This document shows, one piece after another, positions 1 to 9,750 of a DNA stretch of 36,121 nt. Each line of letters starts with the position of its first letter. The stretch's first letter is position 1. A program made the position numbers and the translations under genes. Origin of the DNA: Carex sylvatica (Eukaryota; Streptophyta; Magnoliopsida; Poales; Cyperaceae); contig CAXKVR010000439.1 in the NCBI GenBank assembly GCA_964058845.1, positions 1 to 36,121 of the forward strand. Reading direction: 5' to 3'. A model generated the notes under the pieces. The model was not told the DNA's origin. It made no database searches and saw only the letters and a list, made by a program, of their open reading frames with translations.

Positions 1-405
1 TTGCTATGTTAACCAGAGGTGCAAAATTGGGCTCAAAAGCACTCCTTTAACAGTTGGGGCAATATTTGAGAGATGATATCTCGCGATCTGTTTCGAGATT
101 TTGTATGAAACTTCACAGTCTTGTTCTACGATATCAAGACTACATGTCAGTCAATTTTCATAATTTTTGAAGATGTTTTGCTATGTTAACCAGAGGTGCA
201 AAATTGGGCTCAAAAGCACTCCTTTAGCAGTTGGGGCAATATTTGAGAGATAATATCTCGCGATCTGTTTCGATATTTTGTATGAAACTTCACAGTCTTA
301 TTCTACGATGTTAAGACTGCAGCGGTTAATTTTCATGATTTTTAAAAATATTTTGCTATGTTAACCAGAGGTGCAAATTTGAACTCAGAAGCACTCTAAC
401 TTAAC
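1..405. repeat. ~176-bp tandem satellite, right end of an array
   Basis: Two full units (1-177 and 178-352) and the first ~50 bases of a third (from 353) follow head to tail. Each begins with TTGCTATGTTAACCAGAGG and contains the block ATCTCGCGATCTGTTTCG. The first two units differ at only a few bases; the third decays after about 50 bases into unrelated AT-rich sequence. The left edge of the window cuts the array, so its true size is unknown. The unit length is typical of plant satellites or of tandem repeats inside retrotransposons. It has no coding potential. Confidence 0.8.
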
Positions 406-496
406 AATTCATACAAACCTCCAACTTAACAATTCAAACTAATTTAAATCCAAACAAACTGAACAACATAATCTTAAAAAAAAAAATTAATAAAAT

Positions 497-603
497 TCTC
501 GGACCGCGGATTTTTTTCACGGGTTGGGTATTTTTAAAAATTCTCTCAAATCTTGGTTATTTTTAATAAAATATTTATAAATTTGGGTATTTTTAAAAAA
601 CTC
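497..603. mobile_element. relic of a Mutator-like TIR
   Basis: The stretch with GGGTATTTTTAAAAATTCTC and TTTTTAATAAAATATTTATA follows the same order of motifs as the right TIR of the element at 14185-16081 (GGACATTTTTATAAATTTTG, then TTTATAATAAAATATTTATA, ending in a CTCG-like block). No partner end is visible nearby, so it reads as an old solo end of the same or a sister family. Confidence 0.4.
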
Positions 604-748
604 GGCAAAAAGTGTGTGTTAATGTTGCAATATACACAACATGCTTTCTACGGAATTAATGAAACTACATGAGATTGGTTGTGGCATGATTTCATGTAAC
701 TTAGTTTTTAATGAGCGAGTTGGAGTCTGCTTATGCTCAGTTCATTAA

Positions 749-1609
749 GGGCTTGTTCGTTTGTCACGGAATTGTACGGGGTGGAATTTGACGGGATGAG
801 AATCTACTTTTGAAAAAGTGGGAACTCATGAGAATAGATACATACGGGATTAATTATGGAAATATATTGAATGAGTGTTCGGTTGTACCGTGTGATTAAT
901 TGTGGGAAATCTTTTTTTTTATTTCTAAAATGTTTGATACTGTATATTTTTATTGATAAAATTATTAATAATATAATTAAATTAATTAATTAATTAAATA
1001 ATAACATAACATAACATTACTTATTAATTATTGTTTTATAAAATAGAGATATTTTCATAACATTACTTATTAATTATTATTTTATAAAATATAGATATTT
1101 TTATAATTAAATAAATTAAGAAAATAAGTACAAATAAATAAGAAATCATTAACAGATAGACATTTAAAAATAAACATAAAAATATATATAAACATTTAAA
1201 CATCTATGCCACATGACAGGATGGTTGAAATGTTGAATGAAATATTTAATTGATCTTTGAATGATTAATATGGAGATTAGTTTTGCGACCTCCAAAATAT
1301 TTAACTACAAATTATTTATTTCTTGTCCGGATCCATCCGGATTGAATTAGTCCCACAATGAAAATTGTGTGTAAAGTAAAACTCTATAGATAGAGAAATC
1401 AACTGCATTTAACTTTGAAATAGGAGAACAGTGGAGAAAGAGAGCGAAGAGAATTAAAATAAAGTGTCTTAAAAAGCTGTCACTTGAGAGAGAGAGAGAG
1501 AGAGACTTTTTTGAACCCAAGATTTTGTACTGAAAAAGGAATGTTGGGTATTTCCCACAATCCCACATAGACATTTGGAAAAAAAAAAAATTGAGCCTGC
1601 CGAACGGGT
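749..1609 (+). mobile_element. non-autonomous TIR transposon, family A copy 1
   Basis: It starts with GGGCTTGTTCGTTTGTCACGG and ends with CTGCCGAACGGGTC, an imperfect inverted repeat of the start. The first ~170 bases align with 9751-9920 (shared blocks ATGAGAAT, GGATTAATTATGGAAATATA, GAGTGTTCG, ATTAATTGTGG). The block with TTAGTCCCACAATG near 1348-1361 recurs at 10661-10674 and inverted near 19720. The middle is AT-rich, with a GA microsatellite at 1487-1504. No transposase is present. The outer bases resemble the GGGCCTGTTCGG ends common in Tourist/PIF-Harbinger and some hAT MITEs, but no clean target duplication was found, so the superfamily is left open. Confidence 0.6.
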
Positions 1610-1656
1610 CAGGATTTTAATTCCATCATAACAATAACATATTGTTGTCCCAATTT

Positions 1657-1909
1657 CTATTGAGGCTCTTCGGCAGCACTCATAGCAGATAGCAAAAGGC
1701 CGGTACCGACTGCTTCCAGTGGTCCAGTGGTGTAAAACAACCTAAGATCAATTTTGCAGGGAATGAAATCTGCTGCGATCCGAATTTGATGAACAGTATC
1801 TTGAAATCTCTGCTTTTTCAAATCTAATTGTTCAACTTTTTCTATGCACGTATCTCCAACTAGATAGTTTTTCTGTGCACGCATCTCAAAATAAATCAAC
1901 AGTTGGATT
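1657..1909 (-). pseudogene. orphan coding-like fragment, possible last exon of an unidentified gene
   Basis: On the - strand an open frame of ~80 codons ends at a stop at 1657-1659. It has ordinary protein composition, unlike the low-complexity frames around it, with segments such as CIEKVEQLDLKKQRF and ETC-poor LRLFYTTGPLEAVGTG. It is preceded on the - strand by a plausible 3' splice site (GTGCACAG before AAAAACTATC, near 1880). I do not recognise the protein family. No further upstream exon is evident before the kinase gene on the opposite strand, and its downstream side abuts a transposon copy. It could be a captured or truncated gene fragment, a retro-fragment, or a chance frame. Confidence 0.3.
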
Positions 1910-2270
1910 TTTTGTTAATCTAATTAAAGTAAGTCAAAAGGAAGACATAGTTTTGCAGCTTATAATCATGTGCGTTATGATATGAAGGAGAGGATTCCTT
2001 GGTGAAATTCCTTTGGAGCATGGCTAGGTGGTGCACCTAGTGCACGCAATAATTTATCCTGGGAAAAGAGAGGTACCCTCTCCGTCTCCGATCCCCTGTG
2101 CTTTCCGTGCAAAACTGTCGCTTTCCCCCTTCTACTTCTGCTTGAACGTTTTTATTTCGTCTCCGTATATTTAAATTTTTTTACGTTAATAAAATTTTCT
2201 CCTTATACCACCTTCCACCTCGCCTAGGATTGGAAACATCACTCCATAGTCCATACAAGTTCAATAAAAA
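1910..2270. other. intergenic, upstream of the kinase gene
   Basis: No gene is seen. Near 2020-2046 there is a short imperfect palindrome around GGTGCACCTAGTGCAC. The sequence from 2070 on is relatively CT-rich and leads into the kinase promoter. Confidence 0.5.
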
Positions 2271-2272
2271 TA

Positions 2273-2480
2273 ATTTATAAATTGTAAACCTCACAGGTGT
2301 CAGAGAAGAGAGAGAGAGTATCTTTACACGAGAGTACTCAGAGACAACGAGAGAGAGAGAGAGCACTCGAAAAAATAAATTCAAAATTCATGGCCGTCTC
2401 TTGCATTCTACTGATTGATTTCGCTTGAACTTCCTTCCCCTCATTCTTTTTGGTTCTCTTTCGGAACCAAATCAAATACT
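2273..2480 (+). promoter_or_regulatory. promoter and 5' leader of the receptor-like kinase
   Basis: A TATA-like TTTATAAATT lies at about 2274-2283, ~200 bases before the start codon. It is followed by two GA tracts (about 2305-2319 and 2349-2364), which are typical binding sequences for plant BPC/GAGA-type factors in 5' leaders. The transcription start is not determined. If it lies near 2310, the leader is about 170 bases and contains the small upstream frame at 2390-2428. Confidence 0.4.
2390..2428 (+). CDS. upstream ORF, 12 codons, in the kinase 5' leader
   Basis: An ATG at 2390 opens a frame of 12 codons (MAVSCILLIDFA) closed by TGA at 2426-2428, 52 bases before the kinase ATG. If the transcript starts upstream, it could lower translation of the kinase. 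Whether the peptide is conserved cannot be judged from one sequence, and a short ATG frame can arise by chance. Confidence 0.35.
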   Translation: MAVSCILLIDFA

Positions 2481-5400
2481 ATGAACCAACCTCCATTGCG
2501 AATCTCTCCCATTTGGGTGCTTCCTGTTTTTGTATCTCTCTTTCTTCTAGTTTCTCTCTCAAATGGGAGAGATGTTCCTGCATTTGGCCCCACCACTGCC
2601 ACAATTTCTCCATCTTCTCCACAAAATGAGTTTTTCGCCGTCTCGCCAGCTTCTGGGTCTTCGCCTCCTACAGGTACCAATTTTAAGATACTTCAACTAT
2701 GAAGCCACTTTTTTATTTTTTTATTTTTTTAATTGTTCGTGTGTTGCTGGGTTCCTTTGTGGCTTTCAGTTTCTTTTTCTTACTTCGTAGATCTTTGACT
2801 TGTGAGTGCGTTTCACCTTTCTGCCTTTGTTTTTTTTTTTTTTTTCACACCAAAAATGCGAAGTTCAGTGAGGATAGAAAAAGAATCGAGCGAAGCTGTT
2901 ACTAGGATCTCAATTTTCAAATCTCACACTTCATTTTGACTTCTTCTTTTTTCATAGTGAAAGAAATTATAATAGAGAGGCGGCGTCATTTTCACAAAGA
3001 ATTACTAATAGCTATTATATTAACCTCAATTGCCATTGTCATGATTCTCCTATCGACCGTTTGTGCATGGATCTTGTGGCGAAAATCTCACGAGAATTTC
3101 AATTTGAACGATAAACAAAGCTCAGGTACTTGTTTTTACTCTACATATTGGATCCATTCGAGTATTAATCTAATGCAACATTACCTAAATTAGTACTCAA
3201 TTCTGATTTTATCTATCTCATGTTTGTTAAATTTCGCTTGTTGGTCCTATAATTTTCAGAAATTACTTCTAAAGGGATAACACTGGTACCGATTCTAAGC
3301 AAGTTTAATTCGTTCAAGATGGCGAGAAAGGGGTTGGTGGCAATGTTCGAATTTTCTTCTCTTGAATTAGCCACGAATAAATTTTGTGAGAGTAATATAT
3401 TGGGGGTTGGTGGATTCGGGTGCGTTTATAAGGCCAAATTCGAAGGTGGTTTACTTGGGGCAGTTAAAAGGTTGGAAGGAGGCAGTCCTGATTGTGAGAG
3501 AGAATTTGAGGTAAGTGGAAATAGAATTTTTCTTTTTGGAATAAGCAAACTAGCAAGTGAAATTTGAATTTTGATTGGAACACAAATGCAATCCTCGGAG
3601 TGATAATGGAATGGTTTTGTAAATAAGGTTTTCATTTTCTGAAATTAGGATAAATTCAAAGTGATTCTAATGGTGTAGCCCTTATATCCAAAATCTACAT
3701 CTTATTAGGTGTCAGATGTAATTTAGACATTTCCTGTATTGCGGTATAATTGCGCAGCTATACTCAATTTTTTTAAAATTTGTGTCTGATTTCTTTTTAA
3801 ATTTTAGAATGAGTTGGATTTGCTTGGGAGAATAAGGCATCCAAATATAATATCTCTTTTGGGGTATTGTTTGCATGAAGATAGGCACTTAATAGTTTAC
3901 GAATTAATGGAAAAGGGATCTCTTGATATCCAATTACATGGTAATTATTTTGCTTTTCTTTTATCCGCATACTTTCTGTAGATGTTTTACTTTAGATTTG
4001 AATTTTTGAAATTATTTGATATGTAGGTCCATCTCATGGATCAGCTTTGACATGGCATATACGTATGAAAATCGCTTTAGATACTGCAAGGTTATTTATT
4101 TAGTTCTATCATTTGTACTTTAATGTGTTTTTCACTTGAATTGTTTTGTGAATTCCTTTACAATTTTTTGCTTGCTTCAAGAAAGCAATTTTTTTAACCC
4201 TTTAGCCTCCAAAACAAGAAATAAGCAAAAGTTTTTACTTGTACCCTTCTTTCGTTTGAATTTTCAAGATTACAAAATGCACATCCTCCTTATTAATAAG
4301 AGAACAAAAAGGGATGGAAGGAGACTTTAGATAACTAAGGAAAGGGATAATTTGTTGTTCTTTATTAGTATAGATGAAATCATGCCTTTTGAAGAATATT
4401 CAATTTTACTTCTTATTTGTTGAGGTTCTAACAAATTATATATGATATTTTCCCTTATTCTGAACTGTCATACTGAAATTTTAGTATTTGAAGCAGAGGA
4501 TTGGAATATTTGCATGAGCATTGCAACCCCCCTATAATCCATAGAGATCTTAAATCATCAAATATACTTCTAGACTCTGATTATAATGCAAAGGTATTAA
4601 AATCACCATTATGCTCTTTTTAATTATGATTTAAAATTCTAAAAATAGGAGATGTTTGACTAATTTTAACTTCTTGCAATAGATTTCTGATTTCGGGCTT
4701 GCAGTTGTTGGTGGAAATCAGAACAAAGCACATGTAAAGCTTTCTGGCACACTTGGTTATGTAGCTCCTGAGTACTTACTAGATGGTAAACCCATTCCCC
4801 TTTTATACTTTTAAACCCTTATTATTCATAAAATTATGTCTAGTATTTGCTTCATTACCAGATATAGACATGCTAACATATACAAAGAAGTTATCATATT
4901 TTGTCATTCATTATCGCAAGGAATTTGATTGACAATGATTGATTTGAATTCTTTTTTGTTACTGTTAGGTAAATTAACTGAGAAAAGTGATGTCTATGCT
5001 TTTGGGGTGGTTCTTCTGGAGCTTCTAATGGGAAGAAAACCCGTTGAAAAAATGGCACCATCTCAGTGCCAATCGATTGTCACATGGGTACATTAATTTG
5101 TGTCCCTTTTGCATTGCAACTTTGTGTTTTTATATACGAAAAGGGAATCAAGTATTTTGCTTATATTTTAGGTGAATGTGATTTTCAGGCAATGCCTCAA
5201 CTAACGGACCGATTGAAACTACCAACCATCATTGATCCTGTAATAAGGAATACAATGGACCCTAAACATCTTTACCAGGTAATCTCTTCTAACCTTATAT
5301 AATGTTTTTAGTTTTCAAATTAGTTTTCATTTTGGCGAGTCATGCAATGAACAGTAGAATAATAATTAATATTTCTCTAAGTAGACATGCTTTTATATAG

Positions 5401-5565
5401 GTGGCAGCTGTGGCTGTATTATGTGTACAACCGGAACCAAGTTACCGACCACTGATAACCGATGTATTACACTCTCTGGTCCCGCTTGTACCAATTGAGC
5501 TTGGTGGTACACTAAGACTCACTGATCAATCGCCACGAAATGTCCAAAGGAATCCTACACACTAG
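2481..5565 (+). CDS. receptor-like Ser/Thr protein kinase (At1g80640/At5g11020-like), 10 exons, 460 aa
   Basis: Exons: 2481-2673, 2958-3125, 3260-3510, 3808-3940, 4027-4090, 4497-4593, 4683-4785, 4969-5087, 5189-5278, 5401-5565. All introns are GT-AG and the phases join without a break. The start is the first ATG before a hydrophobic signal peptide (residues ~10-30, [18 protein letters not shown]). A short Ser/Pro-rich ectodomain (~31-78) follows, then one membrane span (~80-105), a basic stop-transfer (WRK) and a kinase domain (~162-440). The catalytic set is complete: glycine loop GVGGFG (169-174), AVK Lys190, HRDLKSSN with Asp287, DFG 305-307, and APE in GYVAPEY. It is an RD kinase and probably active. 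The C-terminus [10 protein letters not shown] is typical of the family. The ectodomain has no leucine-rich or lectin motif, so the ligand is unknown. It probably sits in the plasma membrane with the kinase facing the cytosol. Function is inferred from family membership only. Confidence 0.93.
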
Positions 5566-5995
5566 TTAATTATTGACTTGGTGGTGCTTTATGACTTTGC
5601 ATAAAGTAGTTAGACAACAGGTTGGTGTTTGTCAGAGAAAAAGGAAAACGTGCTTGGTGTAAAGAGGGCTTATTTAATATTTGAATATATTTTGCATTAG
5701 TCTGAGGATTTCAATTGAAAATATTGAGGATTCATGGGCATACCGTATCTATTTACCAAGAACCGAGATTTTACCCTCGATTTGAGTTAATACCGGTGTG
5801 AGGTTTTGGCAGTGATATGGAATTCAGTTCAGTTGTATAGCTTGATTTGTTTGTTTTTCTTTGGATTATTTGATGGATATTGTTAAGTTATTAGTAGGAA
5901 GGAAGGAAACAAATGTACTCTGTACATTTGAAATGTAAATTTTGTTTTTTAAATTTTTAAGCTGCTTTGCCATTGTAATATATATTTTTGAGTAT
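5566..5995 (+). terminator. 3' UTR and poly(A) region of the kinase gene
   Basis: After the TAG the sequence stays moderately mixed to about 5940. It then becomes T-rich, with TGTAAATTTTGTTTT and TTGTAATATATATTTTT around 5935-5990. These resemble plant far-upstream (TGTA) and near-upstream polyadenylation signals. The exact cleavage site cannot be read from the sequence. Confidence 0.35.
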
Positions 5996-8106
5996 TTATA
6001 TACTTCATCGTTAGACTTGTCTTGTCAACTTTTAAGTTCAGAAAACGCAGTTGTGAGATATTAACCTGTAAATTTTATACCGTTCATCAGGTAATTGTAA
6101 TATTAAAACATTGTACTGAGTTTTTGCTAATAGAGGAGGAACCAAAACATATAATTCTTGAAATTTATTTAAACTGGACATTCTTATGTAGAAATTGATT
6201 TTGTATAGAATCAATTTTTAGTCTGGTAATTAAGAGTCTCAAGTTCTACATCTCTTTTAACGAAAAAAATATTTTATATTCTTTTACATAGGCATAAGAA
6301 CTAAAAAGTATTAAAAAGTTTTGTATTTCAACATTATTTTGATGGGATTCCATAACTTGAAAAATCAATGTCAAGAAATTGCTTTCATTAATTGATTTTT
6401 ACAAAGTCATGATCTCAATCAAATAGAAGTTGAAATGTCATAGTATTTCATGTGCGCATAGTTAATATGAATTATATCTAATTGTTTTATTTTAATATTT
6501 TAATTTAGATTTTATGTAATTAAATTTTATATATGGAGTGCAAAACATGATAATTTGATATTGGACCCTCTTCTTCTTAAATAAGGTAATGTGATTAAGT
6601 AATAGTCATTAAATCTTAGCTAGGTATAACATGCTTCTATGTTGGTAAATGCTATGTAAGGTCTATAAACGCTAATTTTTGGTGAAGTGTCAATAATTAA
6701 TTATTTTTTATACTCTCTCTTGTTAGTTCGTTTATTAATTATTGACTGGTTGTAAAGTACAATAATGATTGTAGTAAAGTTCTAATTCTAATTCAAGAAG
6801 AACTTTTATTGAACATTTTTTTTCGATAAATAAGTACGAAATGGGTGTATTGAACACAGTTTTTAACTTGAATTTTCTTATAATCATTCAAAAAAAAAGA
6901 TAAAATGATAAATACTTTGTGGATCAAGTATAAACACTTACCAGTGCAAATAAGAATAATTTATCTTATTATATTAACTTTCTAAGTGTTTTGAAGTGCT
7001 TTTCTGTCTCCATGTTGATAAGGTGTGAAATCAACAGATACTGTATAATTAGTCATAATTAAGCAATGATTACGAATTTTTTTTATATCAAGGTCACTTA
7101 ATATATGATTGCTCATGCTTTATTCATACAATCATGCCATAGTAATATCAAATTATTATAACTCGTGAAATAGATCGATTTTGAAGTCATGTCGATATAA
7201 TTTGAAATTAAGCTTAACAATTATTTGGTGAGCTGAAGAACACCCTAAGTCTACTCTAGTTTTTTTTATCAAATGTTTGAAAAATTACTTTATTAATGCT
7301 ATTATTATTTTGAGCCGTGAACCCTCCTTTCAAGCTTAAAGGTTAATTTTACAAATTAATATTTGGTATCATATTCATATGTTGGTCCCCTCTGAGATTT
7401 TGTACAATCTCTTTTACTGTTTTTGACATTAAAATTCCTCTAGAATAAATTATTAATACTAAGTTTGCTTTTATTTCTTTCCTGACTGGTTTCTTATGAA
7501 ACGAAAGCAGAATGGCCTATTCAATTTCAAATATTTAATTTATTATATAAGTTCACACAAATCCAATAACCGGGAATGCTCGAAATAACTGGGAAATAAC
7601 AAATTGGAGCGAGGCTATTGAGATATGCATATTACAAACCGGTCTGTACTATGGATCTATATCTATATCTATCTTTTCAAATTTTTGAACATAATTTTGA
7701 TATGCACATATATTTGGTGATCAAATTGTACATTTTTTAATTTTTTTTTTCTATTTTTTATATTGATAGAATCACAACTTTCGGATGATTCAAAATTTTT
7801 AGATAAGTAATTTTCTATCTATTTAAAAATAATAAAATAAATTTCAGAAATGTAAAAATGTTGAGCAGGTTCCTATTTGAACTTTAAAAATAAAATTATA
7901 AATTCATAGCAACGGCCGTAATATGCAGAATCTATATCTTCTCCAGTATTGCAGAGGATCACTCTCGCTTTATGATTTGAGATTAAATTTCAACCGATTT
8001 GGTATTCGGGCCGCAATAGGGAGCAGTATTTTTGAACTTGGAGATTCGTGCCAAGTTAAAAAGAACGGTTCAGATCTAGTAATTGTAAAAGATTCCCTTA
8101 TCAGAT
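5996..8106. other. AT-rich intergenic DNA, nothing recognised
   Basis: There is no convincing exon, RNA gene or transposon end. An open frame of 64 codons at 7923-8117 has no recognisable family and runs into the MITE at 8115, so I treat it as chance. Confidence 0.6.
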
Positions 8107-8114
8107 ATTGGAGA

Positions 8115-8449
8115 TAGGGCTGAAAACGGAGCCGGATAAACCACTTCAAATCCGATCCGTATCGGCTTAATATCTGGATTCGGATTAAACGGATTCGGAT
8201 AATATTCTAATTCACTGAATAGGAACCAGATTTGGATACGGATACGGATCATAATTTATAAACGGAGCGGATATTCAAATACATCCGAAATCATATTTAG
8301 TGATATCCGTTCCGTATCTGTATCCATTTAGGACGGATTTTATTTTGAAGTTTGATATCTGTTTACTATCTGTATCTGTATTTATGTCCGCTCATTATCT
8401 GATGAATACGGATATAATATCAGCATTATCCGCTCCGTTTTCACCCCTA
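8115..8449. mobile_element. hAT-type MITE, 335 bp, with perfect 8-bp TSD
   Basis: The ends TAGGGCTGAAAACGGAGC and CTCCGTTTTCACCCCTA are inverted repeats of about 23 bases. The identical octamer ATTGGAGA flanks both sides (8107-8114 and 8450-8457), which is the target-site duplication size of hAT transposons. The interior is packed with GGATACGGAT/ATCCGTATC-like words in both orientations, as expected of subterminal transposase-binding repeats. It has no coding capacity and would need a transposase supplied by another element. Confidence 0.9.
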
Positions 8450-8560
8450 ATTGGAGAGGATGTGAATTCGTAATATGCATATCATTATCATTGTAATCTC
8501 ACTCAAAAAATTATACAGAGGAGTTCATTGAACTTGTACGAAAATGAAATGGGCAAAAGG

Positions 8561-8784
8561 GGAACACGTATCCTCTGCATTAAAACTCAAAAGAGAATCT
8601 TTTGAGTTAATTTATCTCGGCCATTTGATATTATACAAAACAAATTTAATCGTATGATTTTAACAAAGAGATCTTTAATATTAGTGTAGATCTAATTTGT
8701 ATGAATTTTAAAGTGAATCGGACGATTCAGATGCATTAACTCAAAAGATTCCCTTTTGAGTTTTAATGCAGTGGATACGAATTC
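8561..8784. mobile_element. MITE with ~48-bp TIR, family B copy 1
   Basis: The left end (CGTATCCTCTGCATTAAAAC, then CTCAAAAGAGAATCTTTTGA) and the right end are inverted repeats over about 48 bases with few mismatches. Each arm carries its own small palindrome, CTCAAAAG..CTTTTGAG. The nine-base word GGCAAAAGG flanks both sides (8552-8560 and 8785-8793). A 9-bp duplication is typical of Mutator-type insertion. No coding sequence is present. Confidence 0.75.
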
Positions 8785-8804
8785 GGCAAAAGGGAGAAGA
8801 GAAC

Positions 8805-9025
8805 GAATGCATATCCTCTGCATTACCTCAAAAAGGAATCTTTTGAGTTAATGATTCTAAACCGTTTGATTTTAAACGGAGCTAATTCGACTTTTGCTTA
8901 TGATATAGGGGCTCTTTAATATTAGTGGGATTTAGTCTGCACAAATCTTAAAGCAAATTGGATGATCAGTATTCATTAACTCAGAAGATTTTCTTAATTT
9001 TGAGTTAATGCAGAGGATACGAATT
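8805..9025. mobile_element. MITE, family B copy 2
   Basis: It begins 20 bases after the end of copy 1. It has the same ends (GCATATCCTCTGCATTACC at left; ATGCAGAGGATACGAATT at right), the same CTTTTGAGTTAAT arms, and an interior similar in length and order (GTTTGATTTTAAACGG, CTTTAATATTAGTG). Identity to copy 1 is clear but incomplete, so the two are probably separate insertions or an old tandem duplication. No clean target duplication is visible around this copy. Confidence 0.7.
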
Positions 9026-9750
9026 GAGGAGAGAAGTGAGAGCGAGAGAAGAGGTGTTGCAACTTGCAAGTACACACATATATATAAATATAAGTAATTG
9101 CTACGCCAGACAAGCCATGTGTTACTTGAACTGTGCTCGACCTTACCCTATTTAAACTTTAAAGTGCCCACTCGTACTTGCAATTCAGTATTTCTTTCAC
9201 AGTTCACACAATTAGCTATTCGCCTATTCTCATATTATATATATTTTGTGTATTTTTTTTCTTTTGGTGATGATTTTGTGTATTTATTGTCGTCCTGTGT
9301 TGACACAATTAGCTGTTCTCGTAACTGTATTCGAAGTGACATTTGCTTTTGCTGTCGTTGGCTTGGCTAACTGTATCAAATTTACTATTACAAAAACAGC
9401 TACCTGAATACTAAAAAAAAAGATTGCAAAGTGTAGGAATTTCAAAATCTATTAAATAAACTTCAAACCGTTTAAATTCACGAGTCATATGATTACATGT
9501 AAAATTATAAATTATAAATTTTATTTAGCATCAAATTAAGTTGTTCAAAATAAAAGATCTTTAAGTAATCGTAATGTGTTTATTTTTATTATTTTGTTAT
9601 AGTTTGATATGATACTAAATAAATTAAAAATATATATAATTTTACATGTAAACATATAGCTTGTAAAGTAAATCGTCCTTGATAATTTGAAAGAAAAGGG
9701 AATTATTTTATAAAATATTTAATTATTTATAATTTCTTCCGGTGAACATA
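9026..9750. other. AT-rich intergenic DNA, nothing recognised
   Basis: No exon, RNA gene or transposon end stands out. An open frame of 90 codons at 9098-9370 is Tyr/Phe/Ser-rich with no family resemblance, so I leave it out as chance. Confidence 0.5.

Noticed and set aside
7923..8117. 64-codon frame
   Set aside because: No recognisable family; its end is supplied by the inserted hAT MITE, so it is not a conserved gene.
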